This document shows positions 1-37,620 of a stretch of DNA of 64,000 bases, in pieces. The DNA is from Acanthaster planci (lineage: Eukaryota > Echinodermata > Asteroidea > Valvatida > Acanthasteridae): contig NW_019091386.1 in NCBI RefSeq assembly GCF_001949145.1, positions 203,465-267,464 of the forward strand, written 5' to 3'. How positions within the stretch are numbered: the stretch's first letter is position 1; the number at the start of each line of letters is the position of its first letter. A program made the translations under genes and the position numbers. Under the pieces are notes generated by a model. The model was not told where the DNA came from, ran no database searches, and saw nothing but the letters and a program-made list of their open reading frames with translations.

Positions 1-501
1 CCAACAAAATGAGACCAAAATACGAGCCTCTGTGAGAATCTTGCACAGTGTACACAAATAGATACCCTCAACTTTTTTCACCCACATGACGACCATATTC
101 ATTAGGATGCCACTCAGAGTAAATCATGCACATTACAACGAGGAATTCAAGTGTCTCCTACTGCTGAAAACTATAAAGAAAGCTGATGAAAATGCTGAAA
201 AAAAAATTACTTGATGACTAATTTTTAGGGCTTCGGTGACATGCAATTGTTCTGGTGTACCTGTGTTACTAATAAGACTGTTGCTTATGATTGTATAAAT
301 GCTGACATAAAACTTTTCATCAATAATCATTCAGACCACCTGCAAAAAACTCCATCCAAATCCCCCCCCCCAGAAAATCAACAAACTACAAAACACGATG
401 CAAGGCACAAAATTCACCCACACCAAATTCGTAGCTTTGCACGCTCTAAAAAAACAGAGCTGAGGTTGAGAGGTGTGTGAAAGAGAAAAGATTCGCCGTA
501 C

Positions 502-26256
<25,755 letters not shown>

Positions 26257-27601
26257 TTTGTTAGCTGCTTCTGCATATGAACGTGAAAACGCGTGGTCTA
26301 CGTTTCGCACTTACACAATGCATATGCAGAGCAGGAACACGTACATTTGCATGCACGTACGTGCACGTGCGTGATGTGCGTGTACACGTACGGGTGAACA
26401 TACACATTGTCTGTGCGTCCGTCGTACACAGAAGTTCTTAAGGCTATCATTTTGCTTTAATTTATTAAATATGAACTGCGTGGATTCAGAAATAAAATAA
26501 AAGTTTCATCTTGATTTTGAAGAAACTGTCCAGGCCAGGATTGCAGATTAGTGGTCTTTTACTGACGGCTGGAGACGTCGCTATTAGCTAGCTCCGCAAG
26601 GCCCTGCTAAGTGCTAATTGATGCAGGCTGGTCCAGCTACAATGCATCATGTATATGCATATATGCAAATTTTACATATGGCGAATAATTCCGGTTTCAC
26701 CTCGTCCCCACAAACTTATTTGTTTACACACGGCTAGGGTCACGTCGTGCGCAGGTACGGTGCCCCGTTCGTGCGCACTCATGCATAGCTTGTACGGGCG
26801 GTTGATTCGGAGTTAATTGTTCGGATAATTGATCACTATGTTTATTTAAACCATATGGCATATTGTTAAATTAGGGGACTGTTTGTTTCACACGCATCTG
26901 GATCTCGACCAGTGATCTCATCCGAACGCTGGTTCACATCATCCACTATGCGGGTTTTGGTGACCGTAAACCGACGACGGATAGCTGATCGTAGTTCGTA
27001 CGCGTCGCGTGATCAAACGACCTGAGAGCAAAGACGGCTGGTCGATCGGTCTTACACCCTCCGTCCGAGTCCTGGCTCTTCCCGCTATCAGGCTAAAATT
27101 AACCTTCTGTGTAAGTAAATCATTCACATTGATTGCATGAATACTGTACCAATGTTAACTATCTGACATTGGCATTTACATGTATTTCAGCAATGCCTGT
27201 GGAGACAGAATATGCTGATTCATGAAAATTCGAACGTGATGAACTTAGTGAAGCGACCTCTTTTTAACCATCTGACCACGGAGGAAGGAAAACAGGATTA
27301 ATGATCAAACCAAACTCGTATTGTATATTTCGACTTAAAGAACCCTTTGTTTGAAAAAAAAGTATCTAGGGCCAGTGTTTTCCAATTTGAAAGGAACTCC
27401 CAGGCTAAACTGCTGCAAGCATGACCAGGCCAATATCGAGTACTACGGACGAAAATAATGCAACTTGATTGTATCGTAGAGGAAGCAAGGGGATTGTACC
27501 AGCTGCGGTACTTATCAGCTTATTTAGTAACAGTGATACTCACTGATAGACGTAATACAGGTAAAAACCTATCCCTCGACTTTCTTTGCTTTTCATTTCA
27601 G
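26257..27601. promoter_or_regulatory. Divergent promoter region, SNRNP200 and SPR
   Basis: The SNRNP200 start codon (26256, minus) and the SPR coding exon (from 27602, plus) face away from each other across about 1.35 kb. I see no TATA box that I would trust. The stretch 26335-26395 is an alternating ACGT-rich run (ACGTACGTGCACGTGCG). The SPR coding exon is preceded by an acceptor (TTTTCATTTCAG ending at 27601), so SPR has at least one upstream non-coding exon here; possible donors are at about 27109 and 27560. Confidence 0.5.
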
Positions 27602-27641
27602 GCATGTCAGGTCATTGTTTCATCATCACCAGGCTTTCATC

Positions 27642-28448
27642 ATGTCATCTATTCCTGTGTTCGGGATTCAGAGTTTCTGCGTTATCACTGGGGCGAGCAG
27701 AGGTCTGGGTCGAGAGTTGGCACTCAGCCTGGGCAGTCGCCTTGGGGAAAACTCGCTGCTCGTTCTGACTGCGCGGTCCTCATCTGATCTGGAAGACACA
27801 CGCAAACAGGTGTCTACCTGTGCCCCTGGATTAACCGTGAAGGTACTCGCCGGAGACCTCAGTGATGAATCAGGAGTGGAGGAAACCGCCAGGCGTTTGT
27901 TTGAAGGGGTGGACTGCTCGCAGTACCAGCATGCGGTGCTTGTCCAGAATGCCGGCTCACTAGGAGAGATGTCCTACATTCGCAACCTCAGCCCCAGACA
28001 GCAGACCCTGCAGAAATACCTCTTGTTGAACCTGACGTCCTTCATCACCTTGAGTACCAAGTTCCTTGGCGCGTTCCCCAAGCGGGAAGGTCTCCGCCGT
28101 AGCATGATTTCCATCTCAACCCTCTGCGCCATTGAGCCCACGAAAAGCTTGAGCCTCTACTGCACCAGTAAGGCCGCACGAGACATGTTCACGAAGACCC
28201 TGGCCGTCGAGGAGCCGGACGTCCGAGTTCTGAATTATGCGCCGGGTGTCCTCGACACGGCCATGAACCAGGAGATCGTCACGGAAGCTGGCGATTCAGA
28301 ACTACGGGAAATGATGGCCAGTGTCCGGTCCACACCTTATTTTCTGACTCCAACTGCAACCTGCAAAGTGCTCCTGAAGGTGCTGACAGAAGACACCTTC
28401 AAGTCTGGCGACCACATCGACTACTGGGATGTGGAAAAGCCTCAGTAG
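27642..28448 (+). CDS. SPR: Sepiapterin reductase
   Basis: This short-chain dehydrogenase makes tetrahydrobiopterin from 6-pyruvoyl-tetrahydropterin using NADPH, in the cytosol. The CDS is a single uninterrupted exon of 268 codons plus stop (human is 261 aa). The Rossmann nucleotide motif TGASRGLG is at residues 16-23, NAGSLGEMS starts at 103, a catalytic serine lies in ISISTLCA (~159), and the YxxxK pair is Tyr173/Lys177 in LYCTSKAARDMF. NYAPGVLDT and the C-terminal FKSGDHIDYWD, where an aspartate anchors the pterin, are typical of SPR. The ATG at 27642 is chosen because it puts the glycine motif at the family-normal position; the open frame upstream, from 27615, has no ATG. A 3' splice site ends at 27601, so the 5'UTR is spliced. 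Confidence 0.95.
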   Translation: MSSIPVFGIQSFCVITGASRGLGRELALSLGSRLGENSLLVLTARSSSDLEDTRKQVSTCAPGLTVKVLAGDLSDESGVEETARRLFEGVDCSQYQHAVLVQNAGSLGEMSYIRNLSPRQQTLQKYLLLNLTSFITLSTKFLGAFPKREGLRRSMISISTLCAIEPTKSLSLYCTSKAARDMFTKTLAVEEPDVRVLNYAPGVLDTAMNQEIVTEAGDSELREMMASVRSTPYFLTPTATCKVLLKVLTEDTFKSGDHIDYWDVEKPQ

Positions 28449-28786
28449 ACTAGATTTAAATAGCAAAAAACATGTTTTATCAAGAAAAGAACAATTTTAT
28501 ACAAGAAGGTGCGCATATTAGTAGTGAGGATCGTACTCCCTGATATATTCAAATCTTTTTCATCATTTTGCAAAATTGATTGTCACAAACAAAGACATTG
28601 ATTTTGTCTTGCCACAGTCCAAAGGCTTTAGAATCTTTTACATGTACTCTTTTTCTTTCTGGTGTTCAACTTTTCTTTTGCCTATGTATTGCCGATAATT
28701 ATCCTGCATTCTACTGTTCATGCCGGTTTCTTTTGCCTTCATTTATATCTGTTCTGACACAGCAGGGTTAGAGTTGATGGGAATGG

Positions 28787-28820
28787 AATAAAAGGTTATA
28801 GCTTTAGGATATCAAATAAA
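28787..28820 (+). terminator. Candidate SPR polyadenylation signals
   Basis: Two AATAAA hexamers, at 28787-28792 and 28815-28820, lie 340-370 bases after the SPR stop codon. Nothing else coding is nearby on the plus strand. Confidence 0.45.
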
Positions 28821-30234
28821 TTACAAATGTTGGAAAAGTGGTAAAGTGGAAGAGGTTAAAATACCATAAAATATTCACAAGTCTGAAAAGCTTCAGAGCT
28901 CAACGGTACAGCTGGCGATGTAAAAGTACTTCCTTAAAATAAACAACGAGATCCTCAACTTGCTTCACTTCCAAACATCTCTACCATCCATGAGGAAAAC
29001 TAGAAATGCGAGCAGCTGGTATGATATTTCCGTATTATAAAAAAATGTTCACATTGGATTTGTTCTTTTCCATGAGGTACGTCGGGTTCACTTTTAATTT
29101 TTTTCAATTTGGTTTTTTGAAATTGAGATGTTTTGGGCAAGATCTTTACACTCGTATTCAAATTTCGCTATGTCTAGTTGATCATTTATTTTCACTAAAA
29201 CTATGTTTCACTTTTGTTAAATACGCACATCACAAATATTGCCAAGTTTTCAGGTCTGTTAAGTAAGTTTTTTTTAAGAATCAACAACTAACATTTCTGA
29301 GGACTTTTTATGAATTTTGTTTTTTAGTTTAAGGATGTCAGACAGGTCAACACATACTGAGGTATTCATTTCTTACTATAAATAAGATTTTAATCCTCAC
29401 CATAATTCAAAGACAAAGTTTAAAAAGCTACAGAAATGTGATCTCATAAGACATATATGATAGAAATAAATTACTACTCACCAAGACTTCTGTATGCCAT
29501 TGACGTTTTCGTGTTTTTACAGTAAAACATTTTACGAGCACTGTGCGGAGAACATGCTTTGTTAATTTTTGATTCGTTTTCTATCAGAACAGCTCTCTGG
29601 TTGCATTAGGACTGACCACCAACATGATCTCATCAACTCACGAGGCAAAAAGGGCAAACAAGCAAGAACAGCAGAATATCTAGAGTTTGGTATTTTAAAC
29701 CGATCAAAGCTTGTATCAAGCGCAATGGCCTGCGCACTGAATGAAGTACAGGCTTTCTCACAGATCACAGAAAAATCCTACAATGTTGAAGACAAATCTT
29801 TGGTTGAATTTTCCCTTTAAAACAAACCATCCCTCTTTTGCTAAAAGAAACTGCTTCATAAAATATGTTATAGTCCGCAAGTTCCTCACAGAGGAAAGAC
29901 CATCACAGAGGAAACCTTTCTTGCCCTCACTGGTTATAAGATAACGGGTGGAGTGATAATATCGGTGAATCCCATCATCCTGGTCGACAAAAAAGGTTCG
30001 CTAAGTCAACGATGCACTGGTTTCTCACATGTAGGTCTTCATGAGCTGTCCCTCGGTCTAAATTCTAATGGGAATTCACCTAGCTTGGGCTTGACAGTGG
30101 ACTTTGACCAAGCTCATATGTTCGCCTAGATGGAGGTTTCGTCTAATGTTCCACATATTTGTCCCCCCCTCAAGAATTCTGTGTAAAGTTGGCAAGAGCG
30201 GGAGCCAGTCAAAGTACTGATTTTCTGTTTTCTT
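28821..30234. other. Intergenic between SPR and TTC1
   Basis: An AT-rich stretch between convergent genes. I see no convincing exon, repeat or RNA gene. The 83-codon open frame at 29569-29820 has no recognisable motif and no support. Confidence 0.5.
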
Positions 30235-33200
30235 TTATTTTCCATTGTTCCCTCTTGCATTCTGCTGGAAGTTCACCGAGTACGAGCCGGTGGCCGGGTC
30301 CTGGGTGAACTGGAAGTTGTCCGTTGACAGACCGAAGGGTCGTAGGCAAAGGTTCCCTAGATCTTTCAACTTGGACATCATTTCCGCTTTAAGTTTCTCG
30401 TTCCGTTCCTGGATCTGGTCGGGGAGGCGCTGTAAGAACGGACAGAATAAAATTGATGAATGAACTAACAAAGGAATCCATTTGGACTAGAGATACACAC
30501 TACATGTAGCAAAAACAACATTTGCCCATGAGTAGCAAACAAGAGATGAAGACTGAATGGTGAGTTTATAACCAACAATTAGCGAACAATCTTGAGGCCA
30601 CAAGTGAAAACCTTTCCTGAGGGGAAATAAACTGGGCATCTTTACCACATTCAATGGGGATAAAAGTTGCACATTTGCATCAAGGCAGAGGATCTTTAAT
30701 CTCCTTTCCATCTGGGGACGGCAATAAGACCAATTTAATCAGCTCTGAACACTTAAAACCTTAGTTGGTTAAGATCACTTGGAATGATTTACAGGTTCTC
30801 CAAATTGCTGTATTCCTATTAATTTAGAAATACTTGTAAGAATAAAAAGTAAAAGGCAGCAAACTGCCCTTTGAAGTAAAGCAACAAACAACTGAAGCGA
30901 GGTTGACCGAGATACAAAGGCGCGTTTTGAGGTTTTTATTTCAAGAATTCCCTCGCGGCTACCCTTTCAAATAGGACAAGAAATATGTCTGGGCAGCCCC
31001 ACAAATAAATGCTGGTAACTCACCAGGCATGCTGCTCTGGCTTCGTGGCACCCTGGGTCCAACTCCAATGCTCTCTGGAAGTCCTTGAGGGCGTCCTCCA
31101 GCTTGTCTGTCAGCTCATAGGCCTGGGCCCGACGCAGGACGACCTTCAGATATAGGGGGTTCAAGTCCAAGGCTAGAGAGAACACCAGCAAGGGACCCCC
31201 CCAAAAAAACCACCACCCCCAAAACAAGACGAATGGTGAGGATTGAGCGATATCTACACAAACATGGTATCCAATTTGTGAGATTCGAATGTCAAAGGTA
31301 TGCCAAGTTTCTATTTCTGGTGTCGTGGATCCATTTCACAAGAAATTAACCAAAAAACAGGATATTCTAGCATAAATTACCTTTAGTGCAGTCTGTAATA
31401 GCATTCTCAAAGTCTTCCTATAATTTGAAAATGAAAAGATGCAAGAAAAACACTAGTTTATGAGTTTGGAATTTAAATTGGGAACAGTACACACCCAGGG
31501 AATCAGTTCTTTTGTTCCAACAGCAAGAAAAGTCAATGAAACACTATCAAAGACATCTGTGAATAAAGCTGTAATTTTTAAAATCCTTGTTTTTTTGGAG
31601 GGGCATATAGTTTTGTCCAGGATGGGAGTTAAAAAAGATAGCAACTGTCACTTTTATACATTTCTACTTGTTTATAATGAACAATCTTATGATCTATTGA
31701 TTGGGCACAGAAAATAAATGGAATGAAAACAAACTGAATGAAAACAGATGGAGAGAAACAGACAGGGGGTCGATCAAGGCAATTGAATTTAAGCAACAGG
31801 TTAAATGAAATCTTTCAAGTTCAACTAATTGCTTATTTGGGCTTCCTGAAGAAACAGGAGGATTTAAAACAAAGTACAAGTGAAAAAAAAAGTAACACAC
31901 CAGCAGACACAATGGACTGAGGCAGGCTGATTTTTCACAAATCACTGTTTTTTTTTTTTTTGTAGCAGTGACTGACCTGTCTGACTCTACATGCTGCTCT
32001 GTTGGCATACATGATGGACCGGTCTTTCTTGAAGCAGAGCGGACAAAGCTGAAGCGCTTGTCCGTACTCGTACACGGCGTCTGCATACTCTGTGGAGGAT
32101 GCAATGATGGCCAACCAATCAGTTCAATGATTTTTAGGTCACAGGGTTTTCAGGATGCTATCAAGCGGCTACCCTCATTGTCTGTATTTTGACATTGGGG
32201 AGGGGGGGGATTCACACTAAAGTAGGGGGGGCTGACTGGAGGTTGGATTTTTGGATTTTTTGTGTAGGCCTAATCAATGACCTCCCAAGGACTAGGAACA
32301 TGGGTTCGAAAAAGTTTTTGTTTCAGAAATGCAATTGGGAGTTGATGATTTTTCATGGAGGTGGGTGTGTCCCCACTTAGCTAAGCCACTGCATTGGGGA
32401 ATCCCTTCCTGTGATGACATACAGGTTTGATGTCTTTTGAATTCCATCTTTGAACAAATATATCACGAAATGGGAAGAACGGCATGCTCCAGAGGTCCGT
32501 GGTCAAATACAACTTCATTTCTTGGACTTTAACATCATTGGATAAGTGCCGGTATATGGGTTTGATTGATTCTGTCATAACATTTTGGACCAAACAACTT
32601 TTCTCTACCTTGCTCTCAGTGACAATACAAAGATGTGATCATCGGCTTCACACAAAAAGATTTCAAATTTTGCGTTGTGTGTTTTTCTTTTTTAAAGATT
32701 GATTTTCAGCATAAAGTTGCACCTTGCGTATGATAACGCCTGGCCATACATACCTTCAGACTTAAATAATTCATTGCCTCTTGTCTTGTGAGTCTGGGCT
32801 TCTGCTCTTCTTGCCTTTGGAAAAACAGAAGGACAATAAAAGGGGAATAACCATCACCATATTTAAGTTTTTCCTTTGCTTTCCTGGAGACGAAGGCACA
32901 AATGAATTCATATACGAAATTCTGACATCAGATCAAATAAGTGTGCTGGAAATCTGCAGAAGTTACTGCGCATACATTTGAACTGGGGGATCCTCGAAAA
33001 TGCTGGACAAAGTGTCCCGGCACAGAGGGTAGAGTGATCGCCTAAATGTGGTAGGTGGGTGGGTGGGGGGAAGGAAGACACAAGGAGGTAGAAGTTTACA
33101 AAGAGACAGAGGTTGACTCATTTGAATCCAGCCGTTGGCATCGAGTCCTGGGTGGGTGCTTTTCGACTATATGAAAATTTCACTAATGGAAAGTGGTGTG

Positions 33201-34142
33201 TCCCTGAGCAGCCCACTTTACCATCATTTTTAAATTTCGTCTTCATCCACCATCAGTAACTGCAAAGTTCTTCCCAGGATGAAATTAGGATTCGATGACT
33301 AAATCATGCACCACGCACTGAGGCTAGAAGTCGGGCTATGTCAGGTGCACGAGGCCAGATTTAACAAGGGTCTCGCAAGGATCTCTGATGAATTGACATC
33401 CACTCAGTTTATGAATGAAGCCTGTCCATTTGATATTCCGGTGCAACAGAAACACAGGAAATATGTGTCCAGCAAGTGGCAATATTTTTTTTTGGGGGGG
33501 TTCCTTCATGTGTAAAGCTGTCATCAGTGAGGAAACAGCGCCCTCAACGGGCTGCACACTGATCATGTCACCAACCTGTTTTTCCTCTTCCGTCATCTGC
33601 TCCTCCAGCTCTCGCATCGCTTCCTCGTCTATGACAACACCTCGTCCGTTGTCCTCGTCGTTCTCCGACCTTAAATTGTCTTCTTCCTGCTCCGCTCTGA
33701 GCCCTTCGTGAATTGCCGTGTCACTGAAAGGCTCACTGGTCTCCTGTATCCTGTTGGGATACACTCCCTCATGTTCTGATGGTTCCTTATCAGGTTGTTC
33801 ATTTTCCGACGGGCTACCATGCGAGCCATCATTGCTGGTATCGTCAGCGCCTCCTCTGGGGTCCTGATTTGTTGCATCCACTGTTTCACCTCCGCCGATT
33901 TTGGACTGTATCAAGTCATCGACGATCCTCGTCAAACTGTCATCGGTAGTCGTGTGCTGTTTCTCCTTCTCCTTGCACTGCGTATTTTCACCGGTAGCAG
34001 TGCCATCATTATTGTCATTGTTAGCATCGCCAGCTGCCAAGGCATCAAAGAACTCATCGTCAGAGTCACTCTCGCCAATCGAAGGAGTTCTTCCCTCTTC
34101 GGGAGTCTGTGCCTTGCTGCTAAGACTGTCAACGGCATCCAT
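30235..34142 (-). CDS. TTC1: Tetratricopeptide repeat protein 1
   Basis: A cytosolic TPR adaptor; in vertebrates TTC1 binds Hsp90/Hsp70 tails and G-protein partners. Six coding exons chain in phase: 33576-34142, 32754-32814, 31977-32089, 31381-31417, 31024-31172, 30235-30429, giving 373 aa. The first exon (189 codons) is acidic and low in complexity, with [15 protein letters not shown] near the start and the family motif [14 protein letters not shown] at its end. Three TPRs follow: [40 protein letters not shown]; then [20 protein letters not shown]. The C-terminus has the diagnostic [17 protein letters not shown] and [11 protein letters not shown]. Human TTC1 is 292 aa, so the extra length is in the acidic N-terminus. 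The start is the first ATG of that open frame. Confidence 0.94.
33017..33235 (+). repeat. Possible tRNA-derived SINE remnant
   Basis: GGTAGAGTGATCGCCT (about 33028-33043) resembles a tRNA A box region, and GCATCGAGTCCTGGG about 100 bases later resembles a B box. A GT-rich simple repeat (GTGGGTGGGTGGGTGGGG) sits between them. It lies in the first TTC1 intron. I cannot draw a tRNA cloverleaf, so this is a degenerate SINE at best. Confidence 0.3.
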
Positions 34143-35115
34143 ATCGCTTCATGAAGCACGGAAATCCTAAGGCTTGCTGAGATGTGTCTCGAGAAATCAA
34201 GGGTTCATACCCTTGAGAGCTACGGCTTATTTCTCCACTGCAAAATCTGAAGAAAAAAAAACAAATCCCAGATCTGAAGTAGTACCCGGTGTGGTACTCG
34301 GATTTCTGAATTTATAAATTCTCAAAATTAAAACGGGTATGTTCAATGAAACAATACTAATAACCACACACTATTCTCACAGAACGCCGGCTTAAATGCA
34401 AGTACATGTTGATTGGCAAGTTGAGTCAAGGACCATTAGTTAACTAGCGGTTGGTTCCTGATGTACCCTGTGCCTAAGGCATATGCAGTGAAGTTGAAGT
34501 TTGAACCACCCTAGTCAACCGTGGTCAGGTCATTAGGCCGAAGGGTCGAAAAGGTGGCTACAGGAAGGGCAAAATAACAAAAACAAAAGTGAAAATGGTC
34601 ATTTACTAGTGACATATTGTTTTTCTGACATTTTTTTTATAACCGGTCGTCTCTGTACTGTGCTATTATTAATATTAAACAAAGTTTATGGCAGCCAATG
34701 ATGCGACCAACCTCGATAAATAGTTGACCAGATGGTCCAATCGTTTTCGACTAGCGTGAGTTTGATCAGAGTAGGTCAAACTATGGTCCTTGATCATACT
34801 TTCCCTATGTATCCGTACTGACTGTGGTAAAGAAACCCAAGCAACCGGCTTAACAAGGCATGCAAATACTGCACTGTTGAAGACGCATCTGAATCGACTC
34901 TTGAATGTTTCCCACATACAAACATCAATCCCATCAGACAACACATGAAACGGTTCAAGCACATAGCCTAGGCTTACATCATGTACATGATAAACCACTG
35001 CAGCATTTCGGTTTTTTAGCCTACAACTTTTTACAAGGTCAGAATTTGACATTTATAATTGTAGGCCCATTTCTTTTTATGTTGTAGACATGGTAGGACC
35101 ATTTTCCTACCTCCA

Positions 35116-35224
35116 TGGTAGGCCCTAGCCCCACTAGTGTGGGACGGATCACTCCGGATCTATCCTTATCCTTAAGGATAGATCGGGAGTGATCCCTGCC
35201 ACACTAGTGGGGCTAGGTAGGCCC
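35116..35224. mobile_element. 109-bp near-perfect hairpin (MITE-like)
   Basis: The left arm TGGTAGGCCCTAGCCCCACT AGTGTGGGACGGATCACTCC pairs with the right arm in the reverse complement (GGAGTGATCCCTGCCACACT AGTGGGGCTAGGTAGGCCCA). The centre TCCTTAAGGA is itself palindromic. No coding capacity. Confidence 0.65.
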
Positions 35225-35431
35225 ATGCACTGGTTACTGGTGACAGGCCTACCAGCTACTGCACCAGTTAATTCCGTATGAAGTAGTTTCGTTTAATTTC
35301 AGATGTGGATGAGTTGAGGCTGGTCCATACTTGTGGGGAAATGGCAAAAATGGTAACATTTTTTTCTCCAAACGAGGATAAGGCAGATTTTCTACAATTA
35401 GCAACCTAGTAGAAAGTTTACACCGTAAGTA

Positions 35432-35710
35432 ATGAGCATACCGGTGCAATTTCAGCTCATAAAATCAAGAGGATGTTCAGTTATGCCCCCGGATATCCCA
35501 GATAATCTTTCTGAAAGAAATCCCTATGAATCGGGACAGGGCCGGCCGTATACGACGGAGGAGTATTCGTTGGGCCCTGTTTACGGGTCTAGGACAGGCC
35601 CAATGAAACGAAACATAAAGCTTGCGCTATATTTTGTGATATTATCTTCCTACCTGTACTTCTATGATACAGTTTACGTTAAAATGTTTTTACAGCTCCA
35701 TGAAATTTAG
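35432..35710 (+). CDS. Uncertain 92-aa open frame with one hydrophobic segment
   Basis: Not recognised. The frame starts at an ATG and reads MSIPVQFQLIKSRGCSVMPP at its N-terminus; the middle has YTTEEYSLGPVYGSRTGPMK; the C-terminal part LALYFVILSSYLYFYDTVYV could be a membrane segment. The A+T-rich codons in that part are also what random DNA would give. There is no splice context I trust and no neighbour that explains it. It may be a chance ORF. Confidence 0.15.
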   Translation: MSIPVQFQLIKSRGCSVMPPDIPDNLSERNPYESGQGRPYTTEEYSLGPVYGSRTGPMKRNIKLALYFVILSSYLYFYDTVYVKMFLQLHEI

Positions 35711-35888
35711 CGGAGAACTTTTTGTCATGACTGTAAGCGTAATCGTTAACACACCGTCTGCCAGTACAGTCTGCAGTTGGCTGGAGTGGAGTGCGGACAC
35801 ACGGTACGACAGGCCATCCAGATTCGGACAAGTACACATGTAGACCTATCTCACGAGGGCGCCCTGAGACTAACACGGATGGGATTTC

Positions 35889-35911
35889 CAAAAAAAAAAA
35901 AAAAAAAAAAA
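35889..35911. repeat. Poly-A run
   Basis: A homopolymer of about 23 A, flanked by TTTCC and TGGGGGCGCC. It may be a retroposon tail, but no recognisable element body lies upstream. Confidence 0.7.
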
Positions 35912-36621
35912 AATGGGGGCGCCCTTACTACCTATCGATTTGGAAGAGTGGCTTCCAGTCCCGATATTCACCTTATTCGTTGGAGGTGGTTGTTGGGGGT
36001 GGGGCGGGATGGGGTGGAAGCAATAAAAGCAGTTTCTCATCATGTTGTTACAATTGACCGCATGAAATGACATCCGTGTCCGTACTAGAGCGTTTTCAGT
36101 AAAATTTGTACTGAGTAGAGCGCATAATATTATAAAAATCACCGATGGTTGCACTTGGCAAAGTACGCTCCATTAGAAACAGTGCAAAATCTGACCGAAA
36201 TTGCGCCGCCTGTCGGCTTTCGGGAAGAGGTTGGTCTCTCTTTTTTTTCACTGGAAATCCAAGACTATAGCCAGAAGATCATTTTTCGTTTTAATTTTAC
36301 GAGGTTAGCCACGATTTTTTTTATTAGCCTTTCCCCGAAGATACCCCACAATAGTAGTAAAACTATGCGCTCAGCTCTGAATGTAGCCGCCCGCCTCTAT
36401 CCAATATAGGCCCGCAATTCAAGGGGCTTTTGGGGAAAGAAATACCCCAAACTGGAACCTATCAGTCCCAATTTCGGGATGTATAGAGATATTTCTATGA
36501 TCCCCCTGATTGTGGCATGTCTTTTATTGCAAAAATCCAGTGGGATCACAAAATATTAATGAGCTCGCACGCAGAAATACGATTTGGTAGAACGCACCCC
36601 GATGTCCGAATGAATGAAAAT

Positions 36622-36832
36622 ACGGGCGATTCACAAGAGTGCGCTTCCAAGAGTTTGCAATGCGCTGATCAATCACAGTGCACGAAATCTGTCGACCCAA
36701 TGCGCTTTTGGAAAGAGTCGCCCTGGTGGACGCTACTCTCTTTGGAGTCAACAGTTTTCGCGCGCTCTGATTGGTAAACGCATTGCAAACTCTCGGAGGT
36801 GCATTATTATGAATCGACGGTATTAAATCGCC
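36622..36832. mobile_element. MITE-like inverted repeat
   Basis: The left arm (36622-36674, with AAGAGTTTGCAATGCGCTGA) and the right arm (36769-36832, with AACGCATTGCAAACTCTCGG) are imperfect inverted repeats of about 55-60 bp, around a ~95 bp centre. Translations of the two strands mirror each other, which is a consequence of the palindrome. No coding capacity. Confidence 0.5.
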
Positions 36833-37620
36833 AGTTCGGTCGCTAGTAATCATGATAAGTAGCACATTGGTGTAACATACCGGTAGGCTAGTCTTTTTGT
36901 TTGACTTGACAAGACGATGGCATTTTTAAAATTTAACTTAACTATGCGATATACCTATATGAATTTCAATTCCTCTTCCCGACCGTCGAATCAGGTAAAC
37001 CTGTTCTTCGTTTCATTGTCTAATGTTGTGACTTTCTTTTTTGAGAAAAAACAACCAAAAATGTTTGATTGCTACCATTAGCCCAAAACCTTGGTGTATG
37101 ATCCTAATTGGACCTTGCTAATTAGTTCCATCCGAGCGTAAAGCTCCTGGTGACTGCAGGTAATTGACTGCACCGTCATTAATTTTCCATCCATAAGCTA
37201 CCGACCAATTTTCCCCTTTCTCTGTAATTTATAGGAACCGTACTTTCTCCGAGTCACCTTAGCTTCCCCCAATTTTTCTGACATTTCTTCAATCAATGAT
37301 GCCCCCCCCTAAAATTACGTTGACCTGCATAAGTTTAAGTATAGTCGAAGGTTGTAGCAATTGTGGCGCCAAGTAACGACGTATTGTCGTCGCCTGTGCC
37401 GGTGTCTCATTATTACTAGTCATTTCTGGCATCCAATTTAAAAAAAAAAACTTACACTCGGCGTTTTCTGTTTACCCATCAATAAAAAAAATGCTTGACC
37501 CGCCGTCTTCATTCATCCGTGACGTCTGATTCTTGCGCTGCCTTTTTATTGTGTTCACCTCCCTGCTGAGTTATCACTTTCATCTTTGCTGAGGGTGAGA
37601 TTATCGAGCGATTCACCGCC

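Larger units (their letters stand above)
34143..37620. other. Intergenic between TTC1 and the lectin gene
   Basis: Holds the TTC1 upstream region, a hairpin element (35116-35224), a poly-A run (35889-35911), a G-rich stretch (35990-36018) and an inverted-repeat element (36622-36832). A 92-codon open frame at 35432-35710 is listed separately. No recognised gene. Confidence 0.5.

Noticed and set aside
27604-27641. Earlier start for sepiapterin reductase
   Set aside because: The ATG at 27604 is out of frame, and the in-frame extension from 27615 has no ATG; the ATG at 27642 puts the TGASRGLG motif where the family has it.
36517-36865. Overlapping open frames of 70-113 codons
   Set aside because: The two strands give mirrored peptides because the DNA is palindromic; no real coding signal.
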